A stretch of 64,000 nucleotides of DNA. Source: WRAV01 sp050950205. GTDB taxonomy: Bacteria > Bacillota > Clostridia > Oscillospirales > Ruminococcaceae. This document shows positions 1-7,858 of this stretch, in pieces. The notes beneath the pieces were generated by a model. The model was not told where the DNA came from. It saw only the letters and a program-made list of their open reading frames with translations, and searched no databases. Made by a program: the position numbers and the translations under genes. Positions within the stretch are counted from its first letter, which is position 1, and each line of letters starts with the position of its first letter. The stretch covers positions 124,001-188,000 of the forward strand of contig JBMNHF010000010.1 in assembly GCA_050950205.1 (NCBI GenBank), in the 5' to 3' direction.

Positions 1-313
1 AGAAGGGGTTGACGATAACACCGTTTTCCGAACGCTTGACCTTGTCCACCTCATCGGCTTGCCGCTCAATGCTCATATTTTTGTGGATGATGCCGATGCC
101 TCCCTCACGAGCGATGGCAATGGCCATCTCCGCTTCGGTGATGGTGTCCATGGCCGCCGTCATCAAGGGTGCGTTTAGCATCACATCCCGGGCAAGTCGA
201 ACCCTAAGATCCACATCCCGAGGTAAAAAATCGGTTTCATCGGGAATTAGAAGGACATCGTCAAAGGTCAGTCCCTGCTGGCCGAATTTGCTGGAATAGT
301 CGGTGTTAAGCAT
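1..313 (-). CDS. guaB: IMP dehydrogenase, N-terminal part (cut by window edge)
   Basis: Catalyses NAD-dependent oxidation of IMP to XMP, the committed step of GMP synthesis in the cytoplasm. The visible 104 residues start MLNTDYSSKFGQQGLTFDDV and include the family's LTFDDVLLIP and MTAAMDT motifs and the GGIGIIHKN strand, which precede the CBS domains in IMPDH. The catalytic loop Cys lies beyond the window. The ATG at 313 is preceded by AAGGAG at good spacing. A 17-bp-spaced promoter lies at 369-397. The fragment reads cleanly to the window edge, so I take it as the start of an intact gene. Confidence 0.95.
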   Translation of the reverse strand, partial: MLNTDYSSKFGQQGLTFDDVLLIPDETDFLPRDVDLRVRLARDVMLNAPLMTAAMDTITEAEMAIAIAREGGIGIIHKNMSIERQADEVDKVKRSENGVIVNPF

Positions 314-368
314 ACAATATCTCCTTTTTCACTCTGCGCGAAAGCTCTGCTTACTTTGATAATCAGTA

Positions 369-397
369 ATTATACCAAGAGTGGTCTGAAAATGCAA
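369..397 (-). promoter_or_regulatory. guaB promoter
   Basis: On the minus strand, TTGCAT (392-397) is followed after 17 bases by a perfect TATAAT (369-374), about 55 bases upstream of the guaB ATG. This is a standard vegetative promoter. I see no obvious purine riboswitch in the short leader. Confidence 0.75.
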
Positions 398-435
398 GAC
401 TTCTGTCAGAATAATAAACCGGCAAAGGATCTTTT

Positions 436-1164
436 TTACAGCTCCACCAAAGCCTCGAAGCAAGTTCCCCGAGCATGAGTGCCTGTTACCTTCCAGGAAA
501 GAGGGGAGAGGGGGCGGGCACTCATCTGCAGCAAATCTCCCTGCCGAGCCTCTTGCTGAAAGCAAAGAGCCAGTCTTTTTATTGCTCCGGCCGCCACTAC
601 ATCGTAGGGAAGAGCATCGCAAAGAAAATCCCCGTAAATGCAGTTGTTGACATGGCGGTTGACATCCAGATGGCTATAGCGGATTTCCAACTCATAGCTC
701 AGGCGCTCTGCAATTGGGGAAGGATCTTTGGGGATGGGGATATCTCCCACCACCTCTGCCAGTTGAGGCTCCTGAAAGGCAATGGAATAGGGGTAGGCAT
801 TGGGGCGCAGAATGCGATGGTTGTGCGTATCGGTGAGCACCCACAGGCTGTAGGCGGAAATCAGCCGCTCTCCCTGCGCAGAATCGATAACAAACTCCCG
901 GATAAACCTTGGGCCTTTTGTTCCTACCGCTGCCGTTCCAATGGAGATTTCTTCGCTGCAGAAGGGCATCCGCTCAATCTTCCAATTGGTTTTTACCAGC
1001 AAAAACACCATCCCCAGTTGATAAAGATGCTCCGGGGATTGGTTTAACGCAGCCAGTTGCTCGCTGGAGGTCTGCTGCATATATTGCAACGCTCCCGAAA
1101 GCTTGAGCTGGTTGTTGACATCGCATTGGGAATAGGCAACGGTTCTGTTCTGTCGATAGTACAT
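436..1164 (-). CDS. acyl-ACP thioesterase
   Basis: Hydrolyses acyl-ACP to free fatty acid and ACP in the cytoplasm. The 242-residue product has the double hot-dog fold length of the FatA/FatB-type bacterial family. The second hot-dog carries YSHLDVNRHVNNCIYGDF (about residues 163-180), with the DxNxHVNN motif that holds the family's catalytic Asn and His. The N-terminal half has the SEQL helix and a W-rich segment (VKTNWKIERMP) typical of the first domain. The ATG at 1164 is preceded by AAGGAT. It sits between serS and guaB on the same strand, only 26 bases past serS. Substrate chain length cannot be read from sequence. Confidence 0.88.
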   Translation of the reverse strand: MYYRQNRTVAYSQCDVNNQLKLSGALQYMQQTSSEQLAALNQSPEHLYQLGMVFLLVKTNWKIERMPFCSEEISIGTAAVGTKGPRFIREFVIDSAQGERLISAYSLWVLTDTHNHRILRPNAYPYSIAFQEPQLAEVVGDIPIPKDPSPIAERLSYELEIRYSHLDVNRHVNNCIYGDFLCDALPYDVVAAGAIKRLALCFQQEARQGDLLQMSARPLSPLSWKVTGTHARGTCFEALVEL

Positions 1165-1190
1165 TCAAATATCCTTGTTGTTTGTTTAGC

Positions 1191-2468
1191 CTACAAAGTG
1201 ATTTTTTCCACGCCGCCCATATAAGGAACCAAAACCTTGGGAATGGTGACGGATCCATCGCCATTTTGATAGTTTTCCAAAATAGCGGCAACGGTACGCC
1301 CCACTGCCACGCCGGATCCGTTCAAAGTGTGAACCAGACGTGCCTTGTCACCCTGCTCCTTCCTGTAGCGAGCCGCCATCCGGCGGGCTTGGAAATCCTC
1401 AAAGTTGGAGCAGCTGGAAATTTCCAGATACCGCTGGTAGGAAGGCATCCAGACTTCCAGGTCATAGGTCTTGGCGCTGGAAAATCCAAGGTCTCCTGTG
1501 CTCAGGGCCACCACACGGTAGGGGAGCTCCAGCAGCTGCAGCACCTTTTCGGCTTGGGCCGTTAGGGTTTCCAGCTCCTCGTAGCTTTTTTCCGGCTCGC
1601 AGAACTTGACCAGTTCCACCTTGTTAAACTGATGCTGCCGAATGAGTCCCCGGGTATCCCGGCCGGCGCTGCCTGCCTCTGCCCGGAAACAGGCGGAATA
1701 GGCGCAGTAATAGCGCGGCAGGGTGGAACCGTCCAGAATCTCGTCCCGGTGCATATTGGTCACCGGCACCTCGGCGGTAGGGATCAGGTAATAATCCAAG
1801 CCCTCCAGCTTAAACATATCTTCTCCAAATTTGGGAAGCTGGCCGGTACCTGTCATGGAATCCTTGTTGGCGATAAAAGGCGGGAACACCTCGGTAAAGC
1901 CGGCGGCGCCATGGGTATCTAAGAAAAAGTTTATAATTGCCCGCTCCAGCCGTGCTCCCAGTCCCCGGTAAAAGTGGAATCGAGCTCCCGTTACCTTGGC
2001 AGCGGTTTCCGGCTCCAAAATATTCAGGGTCTTTCCAATTTCCCAGTGGGGGAGGGGGTCAAATTCAAAGTTCTTGGGTTGGCCAACCCGGCGAATTTCC
2101 AGATTGTCGCTGTCATCCTTCCCCACCGGCACTGTTTCATGTGGAACATTGGGGATGGAATACAAAATGTTCTGCTGCTGCTCTTCCAGCAGACTCAGCT
2201 TTCCGTCCAGTTCCTTAATTTGCTCGGAGATTGCCTTCATCCGAGCCATGATTTCGGTGGTGTCTGCCCCTTGTTTTTTCAGCAGGGGGATTCCCTTGCT
2301 GGCTTTATTCTGCTCGTTTTTCAGCTCATCGGTTTGTTGAATCAGAGCGCGGCGCTGTTTATCGATTTCTAAAAATTGATCTATCTCCCCATCCATGTTC
2401 TTATTGCGATTTTTCATGGCTTGCTTTACCATGTCGGGATGGTTGCGGATTAGTTTTGCGTCCAGCAT
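1191..2468 (-). CDS. serS: seryl-tRNA synthetase
   Basis: Charges tRNA-Ser (and tRNA-Sec where present) with serine. At 425 residues it has the full bacterial length. An N-terminal coiled-coil arm (about residues 30-105, rich in KNEQNKAS-type heptads) precedes the class II core. Motif 2 (ACFRAEAGSAGRDTRGLIRQH, quoted here in part as FRAEAGSAGRDTRGLIR) and motif 3 (GSGVAVGRTVAAILEN) are both intact. The ATG at 2468 follows AAAGGTG. It is 14 bases downstream of parB on the same strand. Inside the gene, at 2133-2148, lies a parS-like 16-mer (see separate entry). Confidence 0.97.
   Translation of the reverse strand: MLDAKLIRNHPDMVKQAMKNRNKNMDGEIDQFLEIDKQRRALIQQTDELKNEQNKASKGIPLLKKQGADTTEIMARMKAISEQIKELDGKLSLLEEQQQNILYSIPNVPHETVPVGKDDSDNLEIRRVGQPKNFEFDPLPHWEIGKTLNILEPETAAKVTGARFHFYRGLGARLERAIINFFLDTHGAAGFTEVFPPFIANKDSMTGTGQLPKFGEDMFKLEGLDYYLIPTAEVPVTNMHRDEILDGSTLPRYYCAYSACFRAEAGSAGRDTRGLIRQHQFNKVELVKFCEPEKSYEELETLTAQAEKVLQLLELPYRVVALSTGDLGFSSAKTYDLEVWMPSYQRYLEISSCSNFEDFQARRMAARYRKEQGDKARLVHTLNGSGVAVGRTVAAILENYQNGDGSVTIPKVLVPYMGGVEKITL
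2133..2148. other. parS: parS-like site inside serS
   Basis: The sequence TGTTTCATGTGGAACA is an inverted repeat that matches the conserved bacterial parS 16-mer (TGTTCCACGTGAAACA and its variants) at all but a few permitted positions, with CATGTG at the centre. It lies in serS coding sequence, just below parB. It is one of three such sites within 4.2 kb. Confidence 0.7.
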
Positions 2469-2482
2469 GTAAAATCACCTTT

Positions 2483-3358
2483 CTACCAGTTGGATTTGGT
2501 AAGTCGAGCTGCTATGTCCGCCAGCTCTTCCTCGCTATAAAAGTCCAGTTCTAACGTATATTTTTTACCCTTGGAGCTGATGCGAACACCCCGTCCCAGC
2601 TCAGCAGAAAGGGCAAGCTCCATCTCTTTGTAAAAATTGTTGCCCCAAGCAGATTCTTTGCTCTGAGAAGCAGGGGAGGGCTCTTTTTTGCTTGCTGCCT
2701 TTTTCCGCTCCCGGGCAAGCTTTTCAATATCCCGAACCAAAATGTTGTCGGAGATAATCTTTTGGGCTACCTCCTCAATGAGGGCGTCATCCTCCAAGGA
2801 TAGCAAAGCTTTTGCATGGCCCCGGGGAATCTTTCCGCTTTGCACGTGTTGCTGGACACTGGGGGGAAGCCGAAGCAAACGGATGGTGTTGGCAATCACC
2901 GGGCGGGATTTGCCCAGCTTTTCACCCACCTGCTCCTGGGTCAGCCCGTACTGATCCATCAGAGCCTGATAGCCCAAGGCCAATTCGATGGGATTGAGAT
3001 CCTCCCGCTGGAGATTCTCGATGATGGCAATTTCCAGAGTTTCATGGTCTTCCAGTTGGCGAATCACCGCAGGCACTTCCGAAAGGCCGGCCATTCGGGC
3101 AGCCCGCCAGCGGCGTTCGCCGGCCACAATCTGATAGCCCCCTTTGTCCATGGGGCGAACCACCAGAGGCTGAATCACGCCATGAATGCGAATGGAGTCG
3201 GCCAGCTCACGCAGAGCCTCTTCGTCAAACAGAGTACGGGGTTGGTCCTTATTGGGCTCAATCTCTGTGATCTTTAAATTGGTCACAGAGCCGTCCTCTG
3301 TATTGTTGTCCAAAAACAAGGCATCTAGTCCTTTTCCAAGACCACTGCGCTTAGCCAC
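2483..3358 (-). CDS. parB: chromosome partitioning protein ParB/Spo0J
   Basis: CTP-dependent DNA clamp that loads at parS sites near the origin and recruits condensin. The 291 residues start with the Spo0J signature MAKRSGLGKGLDALF. The N-terminal CTPase domain shows ENLQREDLNPIE and GERRWRAAR, which match the C motifs that bind CTP. A helix-turn-helix parS-recognition region follows (about residues 120-190, LTQEQVGEKLGKSRPVIAN), then a C-terminal dimerisation domain. The start is GTG, overlapping the end of parA by 8 bases, so the two are translationally coupled. Sites it could bind lie at 2133, 4218 and 6355. Confidence 0.95.
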   Translation of the reverse strand: MAKRSGLGKGLDALFLDNNTEDGSVTNLKITEIEPNKDQPRTLFDEEALRELADSIRIHGVIQPLVVRPMDKGGYQIVAGERRWRAARMAGLSEVPAVIRQLEDHETLEIAIIENLQREDLNPIELALGYQALMDQYGLTQEQVGEKLGKSRPVIANTIRLLRLPPSVQQHVQSGKIPRGHAKALLSLEDDALIEEVAQKIISDNILVRDIEKLARERKKAASKKEPSPASQSKESAWGNNFYKEMELALSAELGRGVRISSKGKKYTLELDFYSEEELADIAARLTKSNW

Positions 3359-4139
3359 CTTTTATCCCTCCCCTCTTTTTTTGCCTCTTTAAAAATTCTT
3401 TTGCCAAATCGTCGTAAGCCTGTGCTCCTTTGGAGCTCTGCTCATAATACTGAATAGGCTGTCCATAGCTGGGAGCCTCCGAAAGACGGACATTCCGGGG
3501 AATCACAGTTTTGTAAACCGTATCCGCAAAATGCCGCTTGACTTCCGATACCACCTGCATGGTCAGATTGAGTCGATTGTCGAACATGGTGAGAAGCACA
3601 CCCTCGAAGTCAATGTCGGAGTTGTACATTCTCTTTACCTGCCGCACGGTGGAAACCAGCTGGCTGAGTCCCTCCAAAGCATAGTACTCGCATTGAATGG
3701 GCACCAGCAGCCCATCCGCCGCCGTAAGGGCATTGAGGGTAATGAGTCCCAGAGAGGGGGGACAGTCGATAAAGATAAAATCATATTGTTCCTTCACCGG
3801 GGCAAGAGCCTGGCGCAGCCGATAGGTCCGCTCCGGCATCTCTACCAGTTCAATTTCCACACCTGCCAAACTCATGTTGGAGGGAAGTAAATCCAAATTT
3901 TGATAGCTTGTCCGGATGAGAACGTCCTCAATGCCGGCATTGGCAATCAACAGATTGTAGGTGGAGCATGCAGTTTGGCGCTTATGTACTCCCAATCCGC
4001 TGGTGGCATTCCCCTGGGGATCCACATCCACCACCAGGATTTTCTTCCCGGCACGTCCCAAGGCGGATGCCAAGTTCACCGCTGTGGTTGTTTTTCCCAC
4101 ACCGCCCTTTTGATTGGCCACCGCAATGATCCTGCCCAC
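3351..4139 (-). CDS. parA: chromosome partitioning ATPase ParA/Soj
   Basis: ParA-type ATPase that works with ParB in origin segregation and regulates DnaA in Firmicutes. The deviant Walker A box QKGGVGKTT is at residues 10-18, Walker A' VDVDPQGNAT follows at about residue 40, and FIDCPPSLG is Walker B. An upstream in-frame ATG at 4283 would add about 48 residues that cross a terminator hairpin and a parS site, so I choose the GTG at 4139, which follows GGAAGGCGGGGG and gives a standard 262 residues. It is co-transcribed with parB. A -10-like TATACT lies about 40 bases upstream without a clear -35. Confidence 0.93.
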   Translation of the reverse strand: MGRIIAVANQKGGVGKTTTAVNLASALGRAGKKILVVDVDPQGNATSGLGVHKRQTACSTYNLLIANAGIEDVLIRTSYQNLDLLPSNMSLAGVEIELVEMPERTYRLRQALAPVKEQYDFIFIDCPPSLGLITLNALTAADGLLVPIQCEYYALEGLSQLVSTVRQVKRMYNSDIDFEGVLLTMFDNRLNLTMQVVSEVKRHFADTVYKTVIPRNVRLSEAPSYGQPIQYYEQSSKGAQAYDDLAKEFLKRQKKRGGIKGG

Positions 4140-4217
4140 TTGTACCCCCGCCTTCCTTTTGGTAACATCATGCTTTTCAGTATAGCATTTTTTACACCAA
4201 ATATCTACCCTGTTCGC

Positions 4218-4233
4218 TGTTCCACATGGAACA
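4218..4233. other. parS: parS-like site upstream of parA
   Basis: TGTTCCACATGGAACA is a perfect 16-bp palindrome of the parS family (the CACGTG core is CACATG, T in place of C on one arm). It sits between the noc terminator hairpin (4242-4280) and parA. ParB binding here could both nucleate the partition complex and affect parAB expression; the latter is inference. Confidence 0.75.
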
Positions 4234-4241
4234 AGGAGGGG

Positions 4242-4280
4242 TAAAAAACAACAAAAGCCGTCGGATGACGGCTTTTGTTG
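4242..4280 (-). terminator. intrinsic terminator after noc
   Basis: A perfect 14-bp stem (CAACAAAAGCCGTC at 4249-4262 with its complement at 4267-4280, GGAT loop) is followed on the minus strand by TTTTTTA (4242-4248). It ends the mnmG-rsmG-noc-side transcription and separates noc from parAB. Confidence 0.88.
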
Positions 4281-4334
4281 CAATCAGCACAGGTGTGTTT
4301 ACTAAAATCCTTTTGGATATAGTAAGGCGTAGCG

Positions 4335-5171
4335 TTAATAGGCAGCTTCTCGTTTTCGGTATACTGCTGCTTTGGGAATGCGAATGGTCATTTCCACATA
4401 TTCATCTGTCTCGTTCTTTTGAGAATCCACCTCGATGCCAGAGCTTTGCATTAACTTAACGGCTTTGTTGATGGAGTTGAGAAAGATTCTCATATCCTTA
4501 ATGACCAGCAGACGGGTAGAGGGATTTTTGGGTTCCAGCTTGCGCAGATAATCCGCCACATAGCGTTCCGTTTGCTCCACATTGAGCTGATGTTTGATGA
4601 TATATTGAATATGCTTGGAGTCGGCAAAGTCCGGCAGCTTGAGGACCGCCCGGGCATGACGTTCGGTTAACCCTGCTTTTAGAATCATCTCTCGAATGGA
4701 GGTAGGATACCGAAGGAGACGCAGTTTATTGGCCACCGTGGACTGGGCCTTTCCAATCTTCATGCTGATTTGCTGCTGCGTTAAGTTTAGCTCCCGCATC
4801 AGCCTGTCGATGGCGGCCGCCTCTTCAAAAAAGTTGAGGTCTCTGCGCTGGAGGTTCTCAATCAGTGCCAGCATAGAACTCTGCTGGTCGGTATATTCTT
4901 CTACAATGGAAGGAATGTGGGAGCGTCCCAACCGCTGGAAAGCCAGCCATCTTCTCTCTCCGGCCACCAGCTCGTACCGGCCATTTTCCCTTAGCCGGAC
5001 AGTTATGGGCTGAAGCAGTCCATTGGCTAAAATGCTCTGGCAAAGTTCCTCCAGAGCAACAGGATCAAAATATGTTCTGGGTTGGTTTGGGTTGGGCGAA
5101 ATTTCTTTAACCGGCAAAAGTATTACTTTGTTAATTTCCTTCACTCGCTGTTTCATGAACGGCAAATCCAT
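4335..5171 (-). CDS. noc: ParB-family nucleoid occlusion protein (Noc-like)
   Basis: A second ParB-family protein, 278 residues from the ATG at 5171, which follows AGGTG at six bases; a TTG further upstream has no ribosome site. It carries the CTPase-domain motifs GERRWLAFQRLG and ENLQRRDLNFFEEA and a helix-turn-helix at LTQQQISMKIGKAQSTVAN. Gene order (mnmG, rsmG, this gene, parA, parB) is the same as in Bacillus subtilis, where the gene is noc, a CTP-regulated membrane-recruiting factor that blocks division over the nucleoid. The N-terminus has LPFMKQRVKEINKV, which could hold the short amphipathic helix known in Noc. Assignment as Noc rather than a second Spo0J rests on position and on divergence in the DNA-recognition helix. 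Confidence 0.82.
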   Translation of the reverse strand: MDLPFMKQRVKEINKVILLPVKEISPNPNQPRTYFDPVALEELCQSILANGLLQPITVRLRENGRYELVAGERRWLAFQRLGRSHIPSIVEEYTDQQSSMLALIENLQRRDLNFFEEAAAIDRLMRELNLTQQQISMKIGKAQSTVANKLRLLRYPTSIREMILKAGLTERHARAVLKLPDFADSKHIQYIIKHQLNVEQTERYVADYLRKLEPKNPSTRLLVIKDMRIFLNSINKAVKLMQSSGIEVDSQKNETDEYVEMTIRIPKAAVYRKREAAY

Positions 5172-5256
5172 TTCCTTCACCTGCCCCAAAAGATGATTTC
5201 AGTTTAGCACACAGGCATCCCGAATTTTAGCGATGCTGGTCACCAATTTTCCGTCG

Positions 5257-5291
5257 AAAAAAAACAAAGCGCCTCATATCAAAGGCGCTTT
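5257..5291 (-). terminator. terminator overlapping the rsmG stop
   Basis: Nine-base-pair stem (AAAGCGCCT at 5266-5274 pairing with 5283-5291) followed on the minus strand by eight Ts (5257-5264). The stem overlaps the rsmG stop codon (5274-5276), so ribosomes completing rsmG would partly cover it. Confidence 0.75.
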
Positions 5292-5978
5292 TGCAATCTT
5301 TCCATGCTTTCTGGGGTATTTTGTCGGCGTTTGCGATGATTTTTCCAGGACAAATAAGGTTCGCCCCGCGCTGTCCGGCAAGGCATACGTGACCGTGCTC
5401 TTTAGTGCTCCGCCCAGCAAGGGGATCCCGCCAAGGGCTTTTTCCAGCTCCTCCTGACTGTCCGGCCCTTTCATCGCCAAAAAGACCCCACCCCTTTTGA
5501 CAAAAGGCAAACAAAGCTCACTCAGGACAGGCAGCGAAGCGACCGCCCGGGCGGTTGCAATATCATACTGCTCCCGATGCACTTCATCATGGGCCAAATC
5601 CTCTGCCCTGCCGTGAATGCATTGATTTTGCTGGTTTAATCGCTCCGATACCTCTGTCAAAAAGGCAACTCGTTTTTTCAGACTGTCCAATAAAGTCAGC
5701 CGAAGATCCGGCCGCACAATCTTCAATGGAATACCGGGAAAGCCTGCCCCCGTTCCCACATCGATGATGCTGGCGTTCTGCGGTATCTTCCACCAACGCA
5801 AAAGCAAAATACTGTCCAGAAAGTGCTTGATTAAAATCTCCCGCGGGTCGGTAATGGCGGTAAGGTTCATCCGGCTGTTCCAGTCCAGCAACATCTCCCG
5901 ATACGCTGCAAAATCCTTTAGCATGGCGTCATCCAGAAGAATTTCCTCATCCTGGGCCATCTGCCTTAGCTCAGTCAT
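5274..5978 (-). CDS. rsmG: 16S rRNA (guanine(527)-N7)-methyltransferase
   Basis: Methylates G527 of 16S rRNA using S-adenosylmethionine. The 234-residue product has the SAM-binding glycine motif VGTGAGFPGIPLKI (about residues 75-90) and the family signature DSLKKRVAFL. The ATG at 5978 follows GGGAGG at seven bases and is preferred to an in-frame ATG five codons upstream. It overlaps the end of mnmG by 8 bases, so the two are coupled, as in most Firmicutes (gidA-gidB). Confidence 0.96.
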   Translation of the reverse strand: MTELRQMAQDEEILLDDAMLKDFAAYREMLLDWNSRMNLTAITDPREILIKHFLDSILLLRWWKIPQNASIIDVGTGAGFPGIPLKIVRPDLRLTLLDSLKKRVAFLTEVSERLNQQNQCIHGRAEDLAHDEVHREQYDIATARAVASLPVLSELCLPFVKRGGVFLAMKGPDSQEELEKALGGIPLLGGALKSTVTYALPDSAGRTLFVLEKSSQTPTKYPRKHGKIAKAPLI

Positions 5979-7857
5979 GTTGCTTCCTCCCATGGCTTTC
6001 CAGCCAAATCATCAGCACCGAGATATCCGCCGGGCTCACCCCCGAAATCCGGGACGCCTGGCCCAAACTTCTGGGACGCACCTTATCCAGCTTTTCCCGC
6101 GCCTCTAAACGAATGCCGGTGATCTGATGGTAGTCCATATCCTCCGGCAACAGCATTCGCTCCATGCGGGAAAACTCTTCCGCCTGCGCCAGCTGCTTTT
6201 TGATATAGCCTTCATACTTGATGGAAAGCTCCACCTGCTCAATCACATCGTCCGGCAGAGCAGGGCGCCCCTCATCCACCGGTGCCAAAAACCGGTAGTC
6301 TAACTGGGGCCGGCGAATAAGGTCTGCCAACTTCACCCCCGTGGTGACAGGAGATGTTCCACGTGAAACAATCAACTCATTTAATGCCGAAGTAGGGGAG
6401 AGGTTGACTTTATGAATTCGCCTTAGCTCTTGGTCAATCCACTCCATCTTCTTCTGAAAATCCCGCCACCGCTCATCGGAAATCAGCCCAACCTGACGGC
6501 CCAAGGGAGTGAGGCGGGCGTCGGCGTTGTCTTGCCTAAGGAGAAGGCGGTACTCCGAGCGGGAGGTCATCATCCGATAAGGGTCAGAGCAGCCCTTGGT
6601 GGTCAGATCGTCAATCAAGGTGCCGATATAGGAGCTGCTGCGCTCCAAAACAAAGGGAGGTTTTCCCAATATATAGTGGACAGCATTGATTCCCGCAACA
6701 ATACCTTGTGCCGCTGCCTCCTCATAGCCGGAGGTTCCGTTCACCTGTCCCGCGGTAAACAGCCCGGGAATCTCTTTGCACTCCAAGGTAGGCCGCAAGG
6801 AGAGAGGATCCAAGCAATCGTATTCAATGGCATAAGCGGTGCGCATCAGCTCAACCCGGGAAAAACCGTCCATAGAGCGGTAAAAGGCGATCTGCACATC
6901 TTCCGGCAGGGAGGAGGAAGCCCCCTGCAGATAAATTTCCGCCGTATCCAATCCAACAGGCTCTACAAACACCTGATGGCGGGGCTTGTCGGCAAACCGC
7001 ACCACCTTGTCCTCCAGACTGGGGCAGTAACGGGTGGACACCCCCTGAATGACGCCGGCGTAAAGAGGGGAACGGTGCAGATTTTCCCGGATGATGCGGT
7101 GGGTTTCTTCGTTGGTGTAGGCAATGTAGCAATCCATCTTGTTTTTAAGGGGATATTTGGTCTCGAACGAAAAGGGAGTAATGGGATCGTCCCCCGGCTG
7201 CACCTCCAGCCGCTCAAAATCGATGCTGTCCCGGTGCACCCGGGCGGGAGTACCTGTCTTAAAGCGGCGAATGGGCAGCCCCAGCCTGACAAGACAGGAG
7301 GTGAGGCGGTTGGCCGGCTGCAACCCGTCGGGGCCGCTTTCCCGCACGCTGTCTCCCACAAAAGTTTTGGCCTGCAGGTAGGTGCCGGTGCACAGGATTA
7401 CCGCTTTGGTTTGCCAAACGGCTCCATGCTCGGAGACCACGGCGCAGGCACGGCCGTTTTCATCGGTTCGGATGTCCACAATTTCTGCCTGCCGCAGAAG
7501 AAGTCCCTTTTGCTGTTCCAGGATCTTCTTCATGTGCATGCGGTAGCCGGCTCGATCGATTTGCGCCCGCAGGCTGTGTACTGCAGGGCCTTTGCCTCGA
7601 TTGAGCATCCGGCTCTGAAGGGTCATGGCATCAGCGGCTCGGCCCATCTCGCCCCCTAAAGCGTCAATTTCCCTTACCAAATGGCCCTTGGCCGTTCCTC
7701 CAATGGAAGGATTGCAGGGCAGATTGGCCACAGCCTCCAAGGAAAGGGTAAAGAGAACGGTCCGCATGCCGAGGCGCGCACAGGCCAAAGCCGCCTCGAT
7801 GCCTGCATGTCCGGCACCGATAACTGCCACATCAATTGTTCCTGCCTGATATTCCAT
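5971..7857 (-). CDS. mnmG: tRNA uridine 5-carboxymethylaminomethyl modification enzyme MnmG
   Basis: FAD-dependent subunit that with MnmE installs the cmnm5 group on wobble U34 of several tRNAs. The 628 residues have the N-terminal dinucleotide-binding motif VIGAGHAGIEAALA (about residues 12-25), the signatures NPSIGG and SLRAQIDR, and the conserved PRSLGQASRISGVSPAD near the C-terminus. Its partner mnmE lies across the origin at 22578-23960. The gene contains a textbook parS at 6355-6370. It begins one base after the end of mtaB. Confidence 0.97.
   Translation of the reverse strand: MEYQAGTIDVAVIGAGHAGIEAALACARLGMRTVLFTLSLEAVANLPCNPSIGGTAKGHLVREIDALGGEMGRAADAMTLQSRMLNRGKGPAVHSLRAQIDRAGYRMHMKKILEQQKGLLLRQAEIVDIRTDENGRACAVVSEHGAVWQTKAVILCTGTYLQAKTFVGDSVRESGPDGLQPANRLTSCLVRLGLPIRRFKTGTPARVHRDSIDFERLEVQPGDDPITPFSFETKYPLKNKMDCYIAYTNEETHRIIRENLHRSPLYAGVIQGVSTRYCPSLEDKVVRFADKPRHQVFVEPVGLDTAEIYLQGASSSLPEDVQIAFYRSMDGFSRVELMRTAYAIEYDCLDPLSLRPTLECKEIPGLFTAGQVNGTSGYEEAAAQGIVAGINAVHYILGKPPFVLERSSSYIGTLIDDLTTKGCSDPYRMMTSRSEYRLLLRQDNADARLTPLGRQVGLISDERWRDFQKKMEWIDQELRRIHKVNLSPTSALNELIVSRGTSPVTTGVKLADLIRRPQLDYRFLAPVDEGRPALPDDVIEQVELSIKYEGYIKKQLAQAEEFSRMERMLLPEDMDYHQITGIRLEAREKLDKVRPRSLGQASRISGVSPADISVLMIWLESHGRKQHD
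6355..6370. other. parS: parS site inside mnmG
   Basis: TGTTCCACGTGAAACA is identical to the published B. subtilis consensus parS 16-mer. It lies within mnmG coding sequence, 2.1 kb from the parA-proximal site, and is the best match of the three in the window. It should be a primary ParB nucleation site. Confidence 0.9.
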
Positions 7858-7858
7858 C

